From Saccopteryx bilineata (taxonomy: Eukaryota; Chordata; Mammalia; Chiroptera; Emballonuridae): a stretch of DNA of 64,000 nucleotides. A program made the translations under genes and the position numbers. The notes beneath the pieces were generated by a model. That model was given only the letters and a program-made list of their open reading frames with translations. It made no database searches and was not told where the DNA came from. Shown one piece after another: positions 59,814-64,000 of the stretch (positions are counted from its first letter, which is position 1; each line of letters begins with the position of its first letter). The DNA is taken from contig NC_089490.1 in the NCBI RefSeq assembly GCF_036850765.1, positions 109,313,074 through 109,377,073 of the forward strand, in the 5' to 3' direction.

Positions 59814-60280
59814 TGTAGCATCCACCGGGTATGAGAACAAACATCAGAGACTTTCAGGAGTTAAGATGTTACTTTATTGGCCAGTTTAACCTGCACAGGG
59901 GCGAACTCCCAAGATGTCTGGAGACACCGTGCCCACAAGGAGCTGCAAACGGAAGCCGCACCTGGAGTTTACAGCTAGGCCCTTATATATCCTAAGTGCT
60001 CAAGCATAGTACAGAAGCAGATGTGGCAGCTTAGCTATTGGCTAGGGAGGTCACATGCAGCATAGCAACAGGGGCCGGCATAGCAACAGGGGCCGGTTTT
60101 AGCTTAGTGGTGAATTTCAAACATAAACTTCTGATAAGGGTCTCTGACCTTCTTTGTTCTCAGCCTCACAGGAGCCATATCAGCACTTACTGTTCCTTCA
60201 ATAGTTACACTCTTTGCAACACTCCCTGTTCCTTCAATAGTTACACTCTTTGGCAGCCCCAGGACTCCCTGAATCTAACA
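59814..60280 (-). repeat. Solo LTR in old L1
   Basis: On the minus strand TGTTAGATTCAGGGAG to GTGGATGCTACA, with CCAATAAAG before the 3' end. Target duplicate ATAAA on both sides. Contains two short tandem duplications, GCATAGCAACAGGGGCCG twice near 60058-60093 and TTCCTTCAATAGTTACACTC twice near 60200-60250. Confidence 0.8.
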
Positions 60281-60591
60281 ATAAACACAGAAGCAAAAAC
60301 AAAAAAAATTACTAGCAAAGTAAATTGAATACCATGATCAAGTTGGATCTATTACCCATATGTGATGGTGGTTCAACATACACAAATCAATCATGTGACA
60401 CACCATAGTAACAGAATAAATGATAAAAATCACACGATCATCTCAATAGATGCAGAAAAAACATTAAACAAAATTCAAAATGCTTCTATATTGAAAACTG
60501 TCAATAAATTAGGTATAGAAGAAACCCCAATACAATTAAAAAAAACAAAACTTCTGAAAAGCTGACTGCTAACATCATAGTCAATGGTAAA

Positions 60592-61262
60592 TGTAAGGTT
60601 TAAGTTGGCTCCTTTAGATCCAGAGCCCCTTTAAAGCTCAAATTTCCCTCACCCCGTTTCCCACTAGGGCTCAAAACAGAACAGTCTCATCCCCCACTGT
60701 GAGGCTGTAGTTAATTTGCTTGCTATTCTCTCTCCTAATGACTTCCTGGCCTTCACTTTGAAATGTAGCAAAAAATTTACCCTGCAGGAATGTCTGAGAA
60801 AGCACTGGGAAGGACTCACCACTAAAGTTTAAATCACAGTAGTTATTTGTGAAAGTTTAGCTACAGGCTAAGAGAAAACAGGTCTCAGCTATTCCTGGGA
60901 GATTTCTGACTTCTTTTAGGCTATCTTCAAATTTACTGAAGACACCAGAAAAGACCGTGCTGATTATGCCTTAAGCCAAAACAAAAAAGAGAACTTGTGT
61001 TTCTGCAGCAGAATACCCCTCCTCCTGCTCGTAACCAAGCCAGTGACCAAGGCCACAAACCTCATGCTAATCTGAGCATTCCAGGTGCAGGCAACCCCAT
61101 GTCAGCAAGTAACCCCTATATCTAACGCTCCCTCCCGCAGCTCAGGGCTGACACCCTTTGTTGGTCTCAGCCCATCTGTGCCCAGGCACTTTTAAAATAA
61201 ACTTTCCTTTTGAAACACACTAGCCTCATGTTTTTGGTTTGTCCTGTGGTTTCTGCCTTTCA
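60592..61262 (+). repeat. Solo LTR in old L1, ERV1-like
   Basis: TGTAAGGTTTAAGTTGG to GTGGTTTCTGCCTTTCA, with AAAATAAACTTTCC near 61193. Flanked by GTAAA on both sides. The L1 sentence AATGGTAAA|GCTGAAAACTCC is restored if it is removed. Confidence 0.82.
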
Positions 61263-61387
61263 GTAAAAAGCTGAAAACTCCTAACTAAAATCTACAAAAA
61301 ATGCTAGGATGTCTATGCTCTCCTTTCCTATTCAACATAACAGTGGAAGTTCTGACCAGAACAGCTACACGCACACATACACAAAAT

Positions 61388-61495
61388 AGGAGGGAGGGAG
61401 GGAGGAAGGGAGGGAAGGAAGGAAGGAAGGAAGGAAGGAAGGAAGGAAGGAAGGAAGGAAGGAAGGAAGGAAGGAAGGAAGGAAGGAAGGAAGGA
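61388..61495 (+). repeat. (GGAA)n microsatellite
   Basis: More than twenty GGAA/GAAG units within the old L1. The 61301-61507 ORF rich in EGRK repeats comes only from this tract. Confidence 0.95.
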
Positions 61496-61526
61496 CACCC
61501 ATATTAGAAAGGGAAAAATACTTAAG

Positions 61527-61650
61527 TCACTGGTTCAAACACCTGGGCTTTCCTGGTCAAGAAACATATAGGAGCTGATGCTTCCTGCTCCTCCCCCTTC
61601 CTCTCTCTCTCTCCTTACTAAAATAAAATAAATTAAAATTTAAAAAAAAA
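61527..61650 (+). mobile_element. 5'-truncated tRNA-derived bat SINE
   Basis: Starts inside the tRNA part (GGTTCAAACACCTGGGC), then 'GGAGCTGATGCTTCCTGCTC', CT tract and A-rich tail. Confidence 0.75.
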
Positions 61651-61658
61651 TTTTAAGG

Positions 61659-62882
61659 TGTGATAGGGGCCTACTGTTGTGTATGGACCTCAGTATTGTG
61701 TATGGAGAATTGGACATAAAGAGGAACTTTAAACCTGCTTTTGGTAGCTGCTTAGAGTAGAAAATTCCCAATCGCCTGTACAAGGAAGTTAAGTATTAAA
61801 CGGAGCTTGCCTGTGGCAGTAACTTAGAGTGAAAAATTTTTACAAGCCCAACTAGTTAGATATCTTGACTTAAATCTTGCCTACAGAAGCAGGATGTAGT
61901 TTTATGCCTTAGCCTTGCAGAAATTACAGGAAGAACTGTAATCAGCTTTAGAACAAAGAATGCTTTCTACCGAAATGTCAAGAATGTTGTGCATACATGT
62001 AATAGCTATGACTTTGTGGTTTACCCCCCTGTAAAGCCAGTATCCACGGCCACCATCACAGCTGTCTGGCCCATGCAGGTTCGCATTGGATTTGGACAGA
62101 CGGTAATGAAACAATGGAGCCAAGAACTGGTGGGCCATCATCTTTAATCCTAGCTTGCACCCGGCGGGCAAGTAAAACACACACTGGGCCCCAAAACCCA
62201 CTCATTCAGTGCTCACGAAGCTATTGACTTATCCGAGTTTCCTAGAATCAAAGGTTTCTAGCTCATCAGCCTTATTCACCTCTGTTCCCCATCTCCTTCC
62301 TTCTTCACTCACAAACTGCACAAACTGGCTTCTCACTCAGCACTCCAACATCTTGGCTGCTTCTCCTGGCCTCCTCCGCGTGGCCTTCTTCTGCTCTCCT
62401 TTCTCTGCTCTCTCCTCTAATGCTAATCTCAGAAACCTAGAGAGAGCAAGCTCCTGGTCTGCCCCCATTTTATAACATAGATTCAAAACCTTTAATCCAA
62501 TATACAAAATAGGGAAGTCTCTAATACAAAGTTACTTATCTGAGGCATGATGAGATTGCATCACCCCACATCAAAAAGGGTGGGAAAGGCTTAGTCCTAA
62601 AACCAAGCCCCAGGCTACAAGGATCCTGCCTGCCCACAGCCCACCCCCAACACACATTAATATTACCTGGGCAACGGGTTTCCACATGGGCAGCGCCATC
62701 TTTAACAAAGTGATCATAATATATTTTATTTGCCCAACATCCCCTTAAATACTGCTCTCTCCCTAGGCTCAGTGCTGTTAGCTGTTTCTCAGCTAGCAGT
62801 CGCTGGTCGGCTAATAAAAGCTCTTTAAATTTATAGTCAATTTGTGCTCCAATCAATAATTATTTATGTTTGGTCCATAACA
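61659..62882 (+). repeat. 5' LTR of an ERV1-like provirus, split by a solo LTR
   Basis: TGTGATAGGGGCC to GGTCCATAACA. AATAAA near 62812 is followed by a U5-like stretch. It is interrupted at 62030-62739. The element continues into a leader, but its body is cut by the next provirus at 63200. Confidence 0.78.
62030..62739 (-). repeat. Solo LTR, family 'TGTTGGGCAG', copy 5
   Basis: On the minus strand TGTTGGGCAAATAAAATAT to GGCTTTACA, 710 bp. Flanks CCCCC and TCCCC are a probable duplication with one change. Inserted in the ERV1-like LTR. Confidence 0.88.
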
Positions 62883-62884
62883 TT

Positions 62885-62902
62885 TGGAGATTTCACCAAG
62901 AT
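62885..62902 (+). promoter_or_regulatory. Primer-binding site, glutamine tRNA type
   Basis: TGGAGATTTCACCAAGAT, two bases after the LTR, differs from the glutamine-type site TGGAGGTCCCACCGAGAT by four transitions only. This supports an ERV1 (gamma-like) element. Confidence 0.72.
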
Positions 62903-63199
62903 TTAGCCAGGCCTTCCTGGCATTTGGGTCGGAGCCCAGCTGGAACCTCGCTACCCCACTCCTAGGGGGAGATCTCTGAGAAGACATTCCTCAGCCCGAG
63001 GAGACAAAGTAGCTGAAGGTTCCCATCTCAAAGTTCTGCAATTCGACTCGTGGAGCCATTTGAATCTGTACTTACCGGTAAGATTTGTTTTGGTTTCTGC
63101 GGTACCCCGTTGGGAGTCTTTGGAAGGCTGGACACAGCATTACTTTCGAGACATGATCCCGGACCACAGAGGTGGCCGGTGATCTTTGGTTTGGTTTGA
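62903..63199 (+). other. ERV1-like leader
   Basis: Untranslated-leader-like sequence with a strong splice donor (CCGGTAAGAT at ~63076-63085), the usual position of the retroviral major donor. Confidence 0.55.
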
Positions 63200-63723
63200 T
63201 GTTGGTCAAATGAGTTTGTAGATATGATGTATGTGTTTGCTCGCTTGTGGTTTGTGTTGGGTTGGGGGACAGACTGTGGGCAGGCGGGGTCGTTGTAGCC
63301 TGGGGTTTGGTTTTGGGACTGGGCTTTTCCCCACATCCTTGACTGATTGTATGATCTGGGTGGTGCACTCTCATGAGGAATCCAATTATGCCTCGGATGA
63401 GTGGCTTTGTATCGGAGACTTCCTTGTTTGTATATTGGATTAGGGGTTTTTGGTTTTCTACACTATAAAGTGGGACAGACCAGGAGCTGGCTCACACAGT
63501 TCCTGCTATCACAATTGCAGGGACTTCCCTGATCCCTTGCCCTTCATGGGAAAAGCTGGTTTTCTGCTTTTCCCTTGTCTTCTTTTGTGGTTTGCCTGTC
63601 TTGGTGAGACACCAATAAATAGGATGGCCCACCATCCTCTGACTCTGCCATTTCTTTACCGTCTGCCCAAATCCAATGGGAACCTGCATGTGAATGGCCA
63701 CAATGGCGGCTCCTGGCCTTACA
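63200..63723 (+). repeat. 5' LTR, diverged member of the 'TGTTGGGCAG' family (copy 6)
   Basis: From TGTTGGTCAAATG to GGCCTTACA. It is shorter than the solo copies but shares GGGCAGGCGGGGTCGTTGTA-like text, TTTGTATATTGGATTA and the U5 end CTGCATGTGAATGGCCACAA. Followed at once by a primer-site-like sequence and an ORF, so this is the left LTR of a provirus that runs off the window. Confidence 0.78.
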
Positions 63724-63725
63724 AC

Positions 63726-63748
63726 TGGCGTAGTTTCTGGCAGGATTC
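63726..63748 (+). promoter_or_regulatory. Putative primer-binding site, possibly serine tRNA
   Basis: Two bases after the LTR, TGGCGTAGT...GGCAGGATTC. Apart from four bases in place of one in the middle, this is the complement of the end of a serine tRNA (TGGCGTAGTCGGCAGGAT). Tentative. Confidence 0.45.
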
Positions 63749-63758
63749 AGAGATTGGT

Positions 63759-64000
63759 ATGGGGCCGCCACCCTTGATGGGTGGGATAGAGTACTGGTTG
63801 CTGCTCTGGCTCCCCATGGCTGTCCTTTTAGGGGCCATGGGCTACGTGTTTTTTACTCAAGAGGAAACCAGGAGTTCTGTGCGAGAAGCTGCCCGAGGTC
63901 AAAAGCTTCAGTATGAATTGCAAATAGAACGGCAGAAAAGGCTGGAATTGGAACGAGCACTGGAGAAGGAATTACGGGTTTGCGAGTTGCAGTTTACCCT
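63759..64000 (+). CDS. Proviral first ORF (Gag position), membrane anchor plus coiled coil, partial
   Basis: Open from ATG at 63759 (a second in-frame ATG at 63777) to the window edge, 80 codons, no stop; the downstream part is missing. Residues ~12-32 are a strongly hydrophobic helix (YWLLLWLPMAVLLGAMGYVF). They are followed by about 48 residues rich in E, R, Q, K and L with heptad spacing (LQYELQIERQKRLELERALE), a probable coiled coil. It sits ~30 bp after the primer site, where gag begins. This is not a standard myristoylated matrix start. I do not recognise the family. A class III/ERV-L-type Gag with a coiled coil is one possibility (5-bp duplications of this LTR family would fit). Confidence 0.55.
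   Translation, partial: MGPPPLMGGIEYWLLLWLPMAVLLGAMGYVFFTQEETRSSVREAARGQKLQYELQIERQKRLELERALEKELRVCELQFT

Larger units (their letters stand above)
59339..61658 (+). mobile_element. Old L1 ORF2, right part, with insertions
   Basis: Resumes the L1 interrupted at 39540: TTTTTGAAAAGATAAACAAA, 'GCAAACCCTTAGTTAGACTA', RT text at 60350-60590 and 61295-61380. Broken by solo LTRs (59814-60280 and 60592-61262), a (GGAA)n tract and a SINE. Confidence 0.8.

Noticed and set aside
61301..61507. ORF with EGRK repeats
   Set aside because: Direct product of the (GGAA)n microsatellite.

Overview
This is mammalian (bat) nuclear DNA: spliced exons with GT/AG borders, AT-rich introns and a very dense load of transposable elements. 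Several copies of a tRNA-headed SINE with the long conserved body of Rhin-1 (21233, 34111, 38672 and 41099) point to a rhinolophoid (horseshoe/leaf-nosed type) bat. That is an inference from the SINE family; no database search was possible.

The only host gene I can support is at the left end. Eight + strand exons (1771-8897) encode the last ~299 residues of an alpha-2-macroglobulin family protease inhibitor (A2M/PZP; I favour PZP). They run from the end of the thioester domain through the CUB and receptor-binding domains to a stop codon and poly(A) signal. The reading frame is intact across all seven introns. Introns hold a MER5A-like element, an old L1 and a transposon-within-a-transposon (7170-8094).

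The other 55 kb looks intergenic and is built almost wholly from nested mobile elements. (1) 9.4-11.5 kb: a MIR split by a hAT element, plus old L1 pieces. (2) 11531-18568: a minus-strand betaretrovirus-like (ERV2) provirus with near-identical LTRs, a 6-bp target duplication and a decayed interior. (3) 18.6-27.1 kb: old L1/L2 pieces, several SINEs and one unexplained exon-like ORF. (4) 27107-36220: a nearly complete L1 with tandem ~244-bp monomers in its 5' region. It sits inside an older L1 and itself hosts a hAT element, a truncated L1 and a Rhin-1 SINE. (5) 38.3-61.6 kb: an old L1 split by a 19.8-kb provirus (39541-59338) with an exact tRNA-Lys1,2 primer site and a Gag remnant. That provirus is in turn filled by a second long L1 (46404-54718), several solo LTRs of one family, and a large inverted repeat (about 55440-57150). 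(6) 61659-64000: an ERV1-like LTR with a glutamine-type primer site. Its leader is interrupted by a further provirus whose LTR, primer site and first ORF (N-terminal membrane segment plus coiled coil) run off the window.

Apart from the A2M-family exons, none of the long open frames looks like a functional host gene; most lie inside L1, SINE or LTR sequence. The value of the window lies in its stratigraphy: target duplications, empty sites and nesting order allow insertions to be ordered in time.
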